A DNA stretch of 64,000 bases, from the NCBI RefSeq assembly GCF_003121985.1, contig NZ_QEWP01000004.1, positions 248,001-312,000 on the forward strand, written 5' to 3'. This DNA comes from Marinilabilia rubra. Its GTDB lineage: Bacteria; Bacteroidota; Bacteroidia; Bacteroidales; Marinilabiliaceae. This document shows positions 29,054 through 38,246 of this stretch, piece by piece; within the stretch, counting starts at the first letter, position 1, and the number at the start of each line of letters is the position of its first letter. The notes beneath the pieces are model-generated. The model ran no database searches. It was not told where the DNA came from and saw only the letters and a list, made by a program, of their open reading frames with translations. The translations under genes and the position numbers were made by a program.

Positions 29054-31174
29054 TTACAACAGCCCCCGATGCTTCAGCATAGGCGTAATATCGGGCTCAC
29101 TGCCACGGAAATCAACGAACATCTTATTAAAATCTTCGGAATTACCACGTGAAAGAATCATCTCACGGAAACGCTGACCATTTTCACGAGTCAGTCCACC
29201 ATTCTCCTCAAACCATGCAAACGCATCGTTGTCGAGCATTTCGGCCCACAGATAAGCATAGTAGCTGGCTGCGTAGCCATGTCCCCACAAGTGCAGGAAG
29301 TAGCTGGAACGGTAACGTGGTGGAATCTGATCCAGGTTCAGGTTGATGTTCTCAAGGGCTTGTTTTTCAAAAGCATCCACATCCTCAATTTTCTGATCGG
29401 GAGTGATGGTGTGCCACTGCATGTCCAGTCCGGCGGCAGCCAGAACCTCTGCCAAAGCATATCCCTGATTAAATTTAGAGGCTTTCACCACTTTGTCTTT
29501 CAACTCCTGAGGCATGGGCTCCCCGGTTTCGTAGTGTTTAGCATAGTTGTTAAACACCTCAGGATACAATGCCCAGTGCTCGTTAATTTGTGAAGGTAAC
29601 TCCACAAAGTCGCGGGCCACATTGGTGCCGGCCAGACTGGGATAAGTCTGATCTGACAATAAACCGTGCAGAGCATGGCCAAACTCATGGAACATAGTCG
29701 TCACATCGTCATAGCTGATTAATGCAGGCTCTCCTTCTGCCGGTTTGGTGAAATTACATACGTTGTATATCACAGGCTTATTGTTCAGCAGTTTTGACTG
29801 ACCCACAATTTCACTCATCCAGGCACCTCCCGATTTGTTGTCCCGCTTAAAGAAGTCAGTATAGAACAGTCCAATGGCGCTGCCATCTTCGTTAAACAGT
29901 TCAAAAACGCGCATATCGTCACTGTAAACCGGGATGTCTTTACGCTCTTTAAACTCTATACCATATAGCTTAGTGGCTGTATAGAAAATACCATCTTCCA
30001 ACACACGGTTCAGCTCAAAATATGGCTTAATTTCGCTTTCATCAAGGTCGTATTTGGCTTTTCTTACCATCTCGGAATAGTAGTTCCAATCCCAGGGCTG
30101 CAACTTAAAATCACCGCCTTTTTCGTTAATGACCTCTTGTATATCTTCAGCCTCTTTTTTAGCTTTTGCAACAGTAGCAGGCACCAAATCAGCCATGAAC
30201 TGGTTCGCAGCTGCAGGGGTTTTGGCCATCTGATCCTTCAAATTCCATTCAGCATAGTTATTGAAACCCAGTAATTGGGCCTGCTCAGCACGAATCATAG
30301 CCATGCGCTTAATGATGTCGCGGGTATCGTTATCATCTCCTTGCTGAGCGCGCATCAGAGATTTTTCGAATAGTTCGCGGCGCGTTTCGCGGTTATCCAG
30401 TGCCGGCAACATTGGTTGCTGTGTGGTATTTTGCAAAGGCAATACATATACCGTTTTGCCGTCTGCCTCCCGCTTCAAAGATTCAATTTCCGACTCAGAC
30501 AAACCTTCCAGTTTGGATTTATCGTCCACTTTAAGCGCGCCCTGTTTGGCTGCAGCTAAAAGGTGATTGGCATACTGAGCACTGAGAAGCGCTTCTTCCT
30601 CGTTGAGTTGGCGCATTAGCTCCTTGGCATCGGCAGATAAATTGGCACCTGCCAACTCAAATTTTTCGTAGTAATACTCTACCAAACGACGCGATTCAGC
30701 ATCCAGATCCAACTCATCCAACTGATTGTAAATGGTCTTAACCCTTTCGAAAAGTTGATCGTTTAGGTAAATGGCATTACTCAATCCTGCCATTTTTGGA
30801 GCCATCTCCTCCTCTACCGCCTGTAGGGTAGGATTTGTGTTAGCGCCGGTCAACATACCAAATACACCGTAAACGCGATCCAAAGTCCGGCCGCTTTTCT
30901 CCAGCGCCACAAAAGTGTTTTCAAAAGTGGGCGCTTCGCTGCTGTTGGATATGGCTTCTATTTCGGCCAGTTTCTCTTCAATTCCGGCTTCCAGCGCGGG
31001 TTTAAAATGACTGTCTTCAATCGCCCCAAAATCAGGCGCTCCGTAAGGTAACTTACTCTCTTTCATTAATGGATTGTTTTCCAGAGACTCATCCTCCTGA
31101 TGAGCACTCTTGCCATTGCCGCAGGCCGACATGAGCGTTGCCAAAGCAATAGCGGTGATAAAATGCAACTTCAT
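29054..31174 (-). CDS. M3-family oligopeptidase lipoprotein (peptidyl-dipeptidase Dcp-like)
   Basis: A 706-residue zinc metallopeptidase. The signal peptide ends in a lipobox (LMSAC, Cys18), so it is a membrane-anchored lipoprotein. The N-terminal helical half contains EDSHFKPALEAGIEEKLAEI. The zinc site FHEFGHALHGL is at ~495-505, with the downstream third ligand in NFVELPSQINEHW-type sequence (here DFVELPSQINEHWALYPEVF). The C-terminal FLHLWGHGYAASYYAYLWAE is typical of the Dcp/oligopeptidase A group. It probably degrades short peptides in the envelope. The gene is a single unit; no partner is evident. Confidence 0.92.
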   Translation of the reverse strand: MKLHFITAIALATLMSACGNGKSAHQEDESLENNPLMKESKLPYGAPDFGAIEDSHFKPALEAGIEEKLAEIEAISNSSEAPTFENTFVALEKSGRTLDRVYGVFGMLTGANTNPTLQAVEEEMAPKMAGLSNAIYLNDQLFERVKTIYNQLDELDLDAESRRLVEYYYEKFELAGANLSADAKELMRQLNEEEALLSAQYANHLLAAAKQGALKVDDKSKLEGLSESEIESLKREADGKTVYVLPLQNTTQQPMLPALDNRETRRELFEKSLMRAQQGDDNDTRDIIKRMAMIRAEQAQLLGFNNYAEWNLKDQMAKTPAAANQFMADLVPATVAKAKKEAEDIQEVINEKGGDFKLQPWDWNYYSEMVRKAKYDLDESEIKPYFELNRVLEDGIFYTATKLYGIEFKERKDIPVYSDDMRVFELFNEDGSAIGLFYTDFFKRDNKSGGAWMSEIVGQSKLLNNKPVIYNVCNFTKPAEGEPALISYDDVTTMFHEFGHALHGLLSDQTYPSLAGTNVARDFVELPSQINEHWALYPEVFNNYAKHYETGEPMPQELKDKVVKASKFNQGYALAEVLAAAGLDMQWHTITPDQKIEDVDAFEKQALENINLNLDQIPPRYRSSYFLHLWGHGYAASYYAYLWAEMLDNDAFAWFEENGGLTRENGQRFREMILSRGNSEDFNKMFVDFRGSEPDITPMLKHRGLL

Positions 31175-31412
31175 TTTTGTTTGATTAGATTTTAGGATAA
31201 ACGCTTACTTAAAACGCAAAAACGCGATGATGCCCAGATTATCCAAAGAATGATAACCATTAACATCAGCACGACGAAAGTAGGAATTTTTTTTGAGTCA
31301 GATGAAGCCCCGAGAAACAGCCTTGTAATTTGCGGCATTGACGGTATGAATTAATTTATTGCCAAAATCCTTTTTTCACAAGTCCTTGTCCAAAGAGGCA
31401 GATGAAAGCTGA

Positions 31413-32231
31413 TTACTCTTTTTTGTTAGCCTTTCTGATATGACTGAATTTCATAAAAGCAACAAAAACAGTTCCCCCGATTATATTTCCAATGGTGGCC
31501 CACAATTGCACATTGAAATAGTCGGTGACGGTGACTTCCGGACTGACCAGCAAAGTGGTGAATACTTCGATAGACCCAACAATACTGTGGTGCAGCCCCC
31601 CGATACCAATAACGGAAGTAACCAGAGCAATCAGAACAATGCGACTGATCGTTTCCTGCGATGAAACCACCAGCCAGGACAGCAGCCCCATCAGCCAGCC
31701 GGCCAATATACCACTCCCCCCAATTATGTACCAGGGATGGTCTATCAGATGATTCGAAAGAGCAACCAGCGAATCAATGTCCACCGCCCCTATCTCTACC
31801 GGTACAACAGCCATTATGGAGCCAAAAACATAGCCACCTATAAGATTTCCAAAGTATATAATGGCCCATAGAACAATAAGATTTCGAAATGTTGCATGAC
31901 CTGTTAACACCGGCATTGTGGCCACTGTAGTGTGCTCTGTAAAAAGTTCGGAGCGACCGAGAATTACAAAAATAAACCCGAGAGGATAGGATATCGCAAT
32001 GAGCAAATCTAAAAAGGAGTCATTGACGACACCATAAAGTTTGGTGTGAATAGTGGCCATCAGGAATACCGAAAACCCTATTTCCAAACCGGCTGTAATG
32101 GCAGACATAAACAATTCTTTTCTGGAGCGTTTATGCTCATGCAAAGCCTTATTTAACTGCTCATCCATGAGCTCCCGGATGTCTTTTGGTTTATTTAAAG
32201 CTTCCTTCAGGTCTCTGATTCGATTCTCCAT
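31413..32231 (-). CDS. Formate/nitrite transporter (FNT) family protein
   Basis: A 272-residue protein with six membrane helices between ~45 and ~262. FNT hallmarks are AISYPLGFIFVILGRSELFT (~90-110), TVATMPVLTGHATFRNLIVL, YFGNLIGGYVFG and the late segment GLHHSIVGSIEVFTTLL, with the central His that FNT channels use. A ~30-residue charged N-terminal helix precedes TM1. FNT channels move formate, nitrite, hydrosulfide or acetate; the selectivity here is not resolvable. It is flanked by unrelated genes on the same strand with gaps above 190 bp. Confidence 0.88.
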   Translation of the reverse strand: MENRIRDLKEALNKPKDIRELMDEQLNKALHEHKRSRKELFMSAITAGLEIGFSVFLMATIHTKLYGVVNDSFLDLLIAISYPLGFIFVILGRSELFTEHTTVATMPVLTGHATFRNLIVLWAIIYFGNLIGGYVFGSIMAVVPVEIGAVDIDSLVALSNHLIDHPWYIIGGSGILAGWLMGLLSWLVVSSQETISRIVLIALVTSVIGIGGLHHSIVGSIEVFTTLLVSPEVTVTDYFNVQLWATIGNIIGGTVFVAFMKFSHIRKANKKE

Positions 32232-32426
32232 TCAATTTATTTTGTTTTAAAAGGATTATAGAAACTAAGGGTTTTGCCGGATAATTGTTTAACTCGCTAC
32301 CTCACGACTCCCTCCACATGATTGTAGAAATTAACCCTGTTTTGCTTTCAGGTCATTTTCCTTATATCGAATAGTAACTTTCCAACTACAAAAACACGAT
32401 ATTTACCTGACAATCAACAACTATAT

Positions 32427-32855
32427 TTATTGGGTTTTCACTTTATCAATATTTTCAACCGGCAGCCAATCGTCCATATTACCGTAATCCGACCTGTCAA
32501 TTTTAAAAGATTCAAGCCCGGTAAAATCCCTCACTGCAATTAAAACCAAATAGCGTTTGCCCGAAAACCTTTTCTCCAGGCCTTTATTCAGCAATAATTT
32601 CTCCTGGTTCTTTTCAACCAGGTCTGCGGATTGTTCTTTTGTCAGCTTATCAGAATTAAAAACCGAATCCACCACAGCTTTTCCTTTTACAAGTCCGTCT
32701 CCCTTATTTTCAACAAAATACAAAACGTCACCCTTATCCACCCTGCCATACGGCAATTTCCGCCCCATGGCTCCACGGATAATCATTGTTTTTTGTCCGC
32801 TTTTCAGGTTTTCCAATTCCTTTGCTTTAAAATCGAGATAAACTACATGGTCCAT
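32427..32855 (-). CDS. ASCH/PUA-like small protein
   Basis: A 142-residue cytoplasmic protein. The N-terminal block DFKAKELENLKSGQKTMIIRG (21 residues, positions 8-28, key KELENL and KTMIIRGA), then PYGRVDKGDVLYFVENKG, resembles the ASCH/PUA-like fold that binds RNA or modified nucleotides. The rest is charged and helical with RYLVLIAVRDFTGL as a likely core strand. No catalytic residue can be named. The ATG at 32855 precedes a good domain start. The assignment is by fold resemblance only. Confidence 0.6.
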   Translation of the reverse strand: MDHVVYLDFKAKELENLKSGQKTMIIRGAMGRKLPYGRVDKGDVLYFVENKGDGLVKGKAVVDSVFNSDKLTKEQSADLVEKNQEKLLLNKGLEKRFSGKRYLVLIAVRDFTGLESFKIDRSDYGNMDDWLPVENIDKVKTQ

Positions 32856-32921
32856 TTTTTCTGTTTTTTTAAATCGCCACTAAAAATAAGAAAAAAGCCT
32901 GGTTACGCCATTCCTGATGAG

Positions 32922-33563
32922 TTATGTGTGAAAATAAACCATCAGAAAATGACATGCGGCAGCAATTAACACGAAGAAATGAAAAGTTGCATGGTTATAG
33001 GGCAACTTCTCTAAGCGGTATAGTACAGCTCCGACCATGTAAAACACACCTCCGGCTGCCAGCCAGATTAGTCCCCAAACCGACATCTGCTCTATCAAGG
33101 GCTGAATGGCTATTACAATTATTAACCCCATACCCACATACCCTATTGTGGATAGGGTTTTGAAGCGTCCGGTGAAGAATAGTTTCAATACAATGCCCAT
33201 TACAGCCACTGTCCATACTACTGCAAAAACAACCCATCCCCAGATGCCCTGCAAAACCAATAAGGTTATGGGCGTGTAGGTGCCGGCAATGGAGATATAT
33301 ATGGCTGAATGATCGAAAACTTTCAGTCTGCGTCTGGCATCTTCATTTCGGGAGGCATGGTAAAAAGTCGAGGCTGCAAAAACAGTCATCTGACCTAAAC
33401 CATAGACCAGATAGGCAAAGACGTAAAGAGATTGTTGCTGATCGATGGCCTTGTTCATCAGCATTATCAACGCCGGAATGCTGAGTAATAGTCCGGCAGC
33501 ATGGCTCCGGATGTTGAGTCTTTCCTCTCTGGGAGTATATTGGTTAATTTTGATGTTTTTCAA
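32922..33563 (-). CDS. Hemolysin III / TrhA family (PAQR-like) membrane protein
   Basis: A 213-residue protein with seven membrane helices. Family motifs are EERLNIRSHAAGLLLSIPAL (~14-33), STFYHAS (~85-91, first zinc His), FDHSAIYISIAGTYTPITLL (~103-122, Asp/His) and the C-terminal HATFHFFVLIAAACHFLMVY with two further His. The PAQR/HlyIII fold uses these His for zinc; E. coli TrhA is tied to membrane energetics and the hemolysin name is historical. It is the last of a same-strand series before the AT-rich accessory zone. Confidence 0.9.
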   Translation of the reverse strand: MKNIKINQYTPREERLNIRSHAAGLLLSIPALIMLMNKAIDQQQSLYVFAYLVYGLGQMTVFAASTFYHASRNEDARRRLKVFDHSAIYISIAGTYTPITLLVLQGIWGWVVFAVVWTVAVMGIVLKLFFTGRFKTLSTIGYVGMGLIIVIAIQPLIEQMSVWGLIWLAAGGVFYMVGAVLYRLEKLPYNHATFHFFVLIAAACHFLMVYFHT

Positions 33564-33921
33564 TGAATAATTGTTTTGTCAATTTCGGATGGTGCCGGGT
33601 GGGCTGTCTTTGAGCAATATCGGCCCTAAAATTTAAAAATAAGAAATGGACACATTACTCTTATTTCTCCGGATAATTTTTTTTTTTTGGAACGTAATTA
33701 TTTGCAAACTCCCTGAGGTCGTTTCTGCTATCCTCGCGGAATCACCCATCTGGTTCACTACTACCCTGCCGACGAGCTTTTAACAGACAGTATTTACACC
33801 TGTTGTCAGTCATCATCTAATTTCAAAGTCCTTTGTCTTATCCCTGAAATTTCGGCTTGCGATACCGTTTCACATTCCTTTAAATGTTGCGGTTTCTCTC
33901 AGCGTACACGTTTAGTATAAG

Positions 33922-34014
33922 AATAGTAGCCGACAGCGTAGCACTTTCCTGTCAATTTACAAGAAAGTTGAAGCGGGCTACAACCCTTGTATTTTCTACT
34001 GTATCGGCTATTAT
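33922..34014. repeat. 93-bp nested palindrome (REP/structured-RNA-like)
   Basis: The outer arms AATAGTAGCCGACA and TGTATCGGCTATTAT pair across the element. Inside, ACTTTCCTGT pairs with ACAAGAAAGT around a short loop, and GTAGC near 33938 can pair with GGGCTAC. No ORF overlaps it. It is the only notable structure in the 33564-34131 gap. Confidence 0.55.
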
Positions 34015-34131
34015 GTATATACATTGTTGTGCTTTCGTTTTTTTTCCTTTTAAAGGATAAGCTCGCCTAATTTTAAATTAAACCCATCCTTGTGGTTTTA
34101 AAGTTTCAACATCCCTTTTTTGATTTATAAC

Positions 34132-36060
34132 TTAACGATCCGTACCAACTAAAATACTTACATTACTTCCTGGTAAATTAACAGTTAAAGAATTTCTATT
34201 TTGTGTAATGGAATGATTTCCCAACAATTGAGAATACTTCGTATTAAACTTTAAAGGTAATTGAATGGTCTTTTGAGTGTTACTGTTATTAAAAACAGTT
34301 ATAACTTCATTGGATTCATCAAATCGACTATAGGCTAAAGTGTTAGTTTCGTCATCAACAACGATGAATTCTATATCACCATTTGCCAATACTTTATTGG
34401 TTTTTCTAATCTGGATAAGGGTTCTGTAATATTCAAATAACGCATCATCAAATTCCACCTTATCAGGGGTTCTATTATAACCTCTTGGGTCTGCGGTTTC
34501 AGACTCAAAATCATAGTCTTTCCAAATCAATGGCTTTCGCGTATCTCCCATATCTGCTCCCCACATTCCCATTTCATCACCTGCCCAAATGTGCGGTGCT
34601 CCAATATAGGTGTATTGATGTGCTAAAAGCAGTTTTTGTCTGGTTCTTGTATTAGCATCTGGTTTGTGGATTTTATAATCCTCGTTAACAGAAGGTTCTG
34701 CAAAGTGTTTATACTTAAAAGCATTATTAAACAAGGAAGTTGAAAGCCGAGGTGAATCATGGCTTGCTGCCAAATTCATCATAGCATACATATTTTGAGT
34801 TCTTAAATTAGCATTAAAACTGTTTAAACTATCCACAAATTGAGATGGTAAAATCTCCTCAGGTGCTTTTCCAAAAAAGTATCTGGCCGCTCTATACCAA
34901 CGATAGTTCATAACGGCATCAAAGATATCTCCTTCTAGGACAGGTTTGGGATCTAATAATTTATCAGGATATTGTTCCCACCAAATTTCACCCAACAAGT
35001 ACGCGTTTGGATTTACAGCCCTAACTTCTTTTCTAAAATCTCGCCAAAACCCAAGTGGCATCTCCGCAGCTACATCTAGGCGGTAGCCATCAATGCCATC
35101 CGAGGGGTCGCCATCTCCATTTGGGTCCAGCCATTTTTTAGCTACATTAAAAATATGATTCTTAGCTTCTTCTTCGTAAATATTTCCATCAAAATATTCA
35201 ACGGCCTTAGCGTGTGAGTGGTATTCGGTTTCTTTAATTTCAGGCATACTTTTTACTCCAAACCAACCACGATAATCAAATTCGTTTTCTGGTGTGTTGG
35301 GATCATCAAATTGATTGACCCAATACCAATCCTTGAATTTGGACTTTGATTGGTTTTTTAAAATATCTTGCCATGCCCAAAACGCTGTTCCTGTGTGATT
35401 CCAAGAATAGTCTAGTATAACCTTAATTCCTCTTTGGTGAAATAGGTCTATTAAATCAACAAACATTTTGTCTGCTCCTGTCATTTTCCAAGTTGATGGG
35501 TCGCTCGGTTTTTCTTGAGACATTATCTTTAGGTCTTCTACAGGTGTTGGGCCAAAATTTGCATCAATATGCCGCCAGACAGAAGCATCATACTTGTGAT
35601 TAGAAGGACTTTGGTTTAAAGGATTGAAATAAACTGCTGTTATACCTAAAGAATCTAAGTAATCTATTTTATCCATAACACCCTGCAAGTCACCACCATA
35701 ACGTCTTAATAGTGACAATTGACCAAATGATGTAATCGTATTTCCTGCTAAATCTTTTTTCCCTATGGCATTTTTAAAATAGGAATCGGGCTTATACCAA
35801 TCTTGTGTCCAAGGTGTTATCTCCCAACCTTCAGGAATAAATCCAGGATAAGCTCCTTTTAAATTTTCTGGAACAGGGTCGTTGGAAGGATCTCCATTTC
35901 TGAACCTTTCAGCAAAAATTTGATACCAAATAGCTTCTTTGGCCCATTCAGGTGGATTAGAAAATTCAGTTGTTATAACCTTTTTATTTAGCTCTTTTTG
36001 CTCTGTTTTACAACTAAAAGCTAATGTGATTAATACCAGTAATAGAAGTTTATTTTTCAT
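34132..36060 (-). CDS. GH13 alpha-amylase-family glycosidase lipoprotein
   Basis: A 642-residue lipoprotein (signal peptide ending FSC, Cys17). It carries the four GH13 regions: KVILDYSWNHTG (I), DGYRLDVAAEMP with nucleophile Asp329 (II), LLGEIWWEQ with acid/base Glu358 (III), and AASHDSPR with Asp435 (IV). A GH13 C-terminal beta domain ends the protein. It probably cleaves alpha-glucosidic bonds of starch-like or related oligosaccharides at the cell surface or in the periplasm; the subfamily is not resolved. Its ATG abuts the stop of the upstream GH127 gene, so the two form one operon. No SusC/SusD pair is present. Codon use is clearly more AT-rich than in flanking genes. Confidence 0.9.
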   Translation of the reverse strand: MKNKLLLLVLITLAFSCKTEQKELNKKVITTEFSNPPEWAKEAIWYQIFAERFRNGDPSNDPVPENLKGAYPGFIPEGWEITPWTQDWYKPDSYFKNAIGKKDLAGNTITSFGQLSLLRRYGGDLQGVMDKIDYLDSLGITAVYFNPLNQSPSNHKYDASVWRHIDANFGPTPVEDLKIMSQEKPSDPSTWKMTGADKMFVDLIDLFHQRGIKVILDYSWNHTGTAFWAWQDILKNQSKSKFKDWYWVNQFDDPNTPENEFDYRGWFGVKSMPEIKETEYHSHAKAVEYFDGNIYEEEAKNHIFNVAKKWLDPNGDGDPSDGIDGYRLDVAAEMPLGFWRDFRKEVRAVNPNAYLLGEIWWEQYPDKLLDPKPVLEGDIFDAVMNYRWYRAARYFFGKAPEEILPSQFVDSLNSFNANLRTQNMYAMMNLAASHDSPRLSTSLFNNAFKYKHFAEPSVNEDYKIHKPDANTRTRQKLLLAHQYTYIGAPHIWAGDEMGMWGADMGDTRKPLIWKDYDFESETADPRGYNRTPDKVEFDDALFEYYRTLIQIRKTNKVLANGDIEFIVVDDETNTLAYSRFDESNEVITVFNNSNTQKTIQLPLKFNTKYSQLLGNHSITQNRNSLTVNLPGSNVSILVGTDR

Positions 36061-38106
36061 TTAATTAGACTTTTTTGGAAAAGTTACTCGTCTTAAGACG
36101 GTTTTACCCATAGGAACTAGAGTTGCTTCAATCATAGTTTGTTTATTAGCATCATAGAAATTTCCTTGAAGTTTTTCAGAATCAGATGTGGTAAATTCAG
36201 AATTCTCCGTAAGCACTAAATTTTTGTACGTTTGAGCTTCCGGGTAACAGTAATAGTCTTTGAAATTGGGTTTATTATAATACTTGATGGCTTTTTCAGT
36301 ATGCGGAATTTCTAAGGCATACACCAATGGTCCTTTTTGTATAAAAACCTCATTATTTCCAGCCGTTTTTGTCTGAATAGGATTATTGAAAGTTACCAAA
36401 AAACTATCTTCCGGTTGCCATTCTTTAGTGATGACATAAAAATCGCCCTCCAATTTCACCTCATCAATATTCGAAAATTCTAAAGATTCACTCCATTGAG
36501 GTTTTCTCAATTTTAATGTAAATACAGCAGGTTGTGTTGTTTTTATTTTAAAAGTGATGGTATTTGTCCATGGATAATTGGTTTCTTGAGCAATAGATAC
36601 TTGAGTAGAATTGATTTCTGTCGTCAATTCAGAAGGGCCATACATTAAAATGGCAATGCCATCCTCAGACCTCATATACATTTGATTCAGGAAATAGGTT
36701 AAATTTCTACCATAGTTTGGCACACAGCATACCGCTGGTTCTGAGTGCGTTGGTGAATATTTATAGCGTGGTTCCGGCTTAGTTTCTCCGTGGTTATGGT
36801 GTTGACCGTCTAAGACATAACAATTGTCAAACTTGCTGTAAGTAATGGCTGTACCATCTTCATTTCTAAAGCCCAACATCCCATTATAGGTGAGTTTTTC
36901 TGCAGCATCTGCAAATTGAATTTGTCCCGTTTTCTGAATAAGACTGCCATAAGAGTTTCGTAATTCTAGCATTGTGCAGTATTCGGTAGCCGTTTTATCA
37001 GGGTCAGCAGATAATTCTAAAATCCACTCATCGCCATGACCTGCTCCGCTAGGTAAAATACACGGCTCTAGTTTATGTAACATATTATGGTAAGCGGTTT
37101 TTAATTCGGGGTAACCCGTATTGTAGTAAGCATTGACCATTGAACGAATGTGCTCATAAGTATGCACCCCATGACCTTGAAACATAGCCTCTTTTTCAGT
37201 GAGAAATGGATAGCGCAAATCGTTAAACGAGCGATTGATTGAAAATGTTGAAAAGGCTTTGTACAAATAAGTGGCATACGCTTGATACTTTATTTTCCCT
37301 GTAATTCGAAATAATGTTTCGCAAACATCGGTAAGCATCAATCCGTGCGTAACACCGCCAAACTCATCTTTTAAATCGAAGGGATTTTTACCTTCCTCGC
37401 CATAATTTTTCATGGTTAACTCCATGGCGCGTTCAACAGCGTTTAAAACCTCTTGTTTATGCGTAAATTCGTAATAGGCCAACATGGTTCTAAATGCTGT
37501 GGTCTGTGCCCAAAGTTCTCCATTTGAGCCTTCGTGCTGATATCGCAAATTGGGTTTGTAGATACCGATATAACCATCTTCATCTTGCGATGCCAAGAGA
37601 TTATTAATAATTGCATGTGTTTGCTGAATTGCAATATCATTATCGGTTAAAAAGGCATGACGCACAAATCCGTCCCACCAGTTACCAATAGTTTCTGCAT
37701 TCCACCACATAATAGATTTTTCCCATGCTTCACCAGTAAGAACCAAGTCTCCCATTTCGGGAATATCTTCCATACCACCACGGCGCGCGGTGTTGTATAA
37801 ATCGTCTGCTTTAATTCCAGGATACAAATCCGCCAAAGCACCTACAATGCCTTTATTGAGGTCGTTTTGCATCATGTCTAAAATCCATCCTTTTGGTTTT
37901 ACGCTTCCTACCTCAAATAGCTGAAATGCAACATTTAAAGATTGAACTTCATTGTTGAAAAATTGTAGTTTATCACTATCATCTACAATCGTGGAAGCAA
38001 CCTGGTTTACATTTTTTGAAAAGTTCTCGCCTTGAGAGTTTTCTTTAGAATTAGTACAAGAAAACATCATAACTAATGCAATAAACAATATTATTATCTT
38101 CTTCAT
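36061..38106 (-). CDS. GH127/DUF1680-family beta-L-arabinofuranosidase-like lipoprotein
   Basis: A 681-residue lipoprotein (MKKIIILFIALVMMFSC, lipobox MFSC). The (alpha/alpha)6 barrel of the DUF1680 family is followed by beta domains. The zinc-thiolate catalytic set known from HypBA1 is present: TEYCTMLE (Glu375, Cys377) and VCCVPNYGR (Cys460, Cys461). Family members remove beta-L-arabinofuranose; others in DUF1680 act on different sugars, so the substrate is inferred. I placed the start at 38106 (signal peptide, AAAGGG-like RBS) rather than 38205, whose extension would cross the promoter. It is the first gene of the operon with GH13 and is divergent from araC. Confidence 0.88.
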   Translation of the reverse strand: MKKIIILFIALVMMFSCTNSKENSQGENFSKNVNQVASTIVDDSDKLQFFNNEVQSLNVAFQLFEVGSVKPKGWILDMMQNDLNKGIVGALADLYPGIKADDLYNTARRGGMEDIPEMGDLVLTGEAWEKSIMWWNAETIGNWWDGFVRHAFLTDNDIAIQQTHAIINNLLASQDEDGYIGIYKPNLRYQHEGSNGELWAQTTAFRTMLAYYEFTHKQEVLNAVERAMELTMKNYGEEGKNPFDLKDEFGGVTHGLMLTDVCETLFRITGKIKYQAYATYLYKAFSTFSINRSFNDLRYPFLTEKEAMFQGHGVHTYEHIRSMVNAYYNTGYPELKTAYHNMLHKLEPCILPSGAGHGDEWILELSADPDKTATEYCTMLELRNSYGSLIQKTGQIQFADAAEKLTYNGMLGFRNEDGTAITYSKFDNCYVLDGQHHNHGETKPEPRYKYSPTHSEPAVCCVPNYGRNLTYFLNQMYMRSEDGIAILMYGPSELTTEINSTQVSIAQETNYPWTNTITFKIKTTQPAVFTLKLRKPQWSESLEFSNIDEVKLEGDFYVITKEWQPEDSFLVTFNNPIQTKTAGNNEVFIQKGPLVYALEIPHTEKAIKYYNKPNFKDYYCYPEAQTYKNLVLTENSEFTTSDSEKLQGNFYDANKQTMIEATLVPMGKTVLRRVTFPKKSN

Positions 38107-38107
38107 G

Positions 38108-38146
38108 TTGAGCCCTTTTTTTATATGATTTATATTTGCAAAATTA
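38108..38146. promoter_or_regulatory. Face-to-face promoters of GH127 operon and AraC gene
   Basis: Plus strand: TTG 38108-38110, 20-bp spacer, TATATTTG 38131-38138, leading to the AraC gene with a ~100-nt leader. Minus strand: TAATTTTG (complement of 38139-38146), leading to GH127 with a ~25-nt leader. The two -7 boxes touch end to end, so polymerase binding at one should block the other. Confidence 0.6.
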
Positions 38147-38246
38147 ATGGATGTCTCAAGATTAATGTTTTCGGTTTTTAACCAATACTTTGCATATCTA
38201 AACAAACATCAGGTAAATTTTATTTATATTTCCTATAAAAGAGTTA

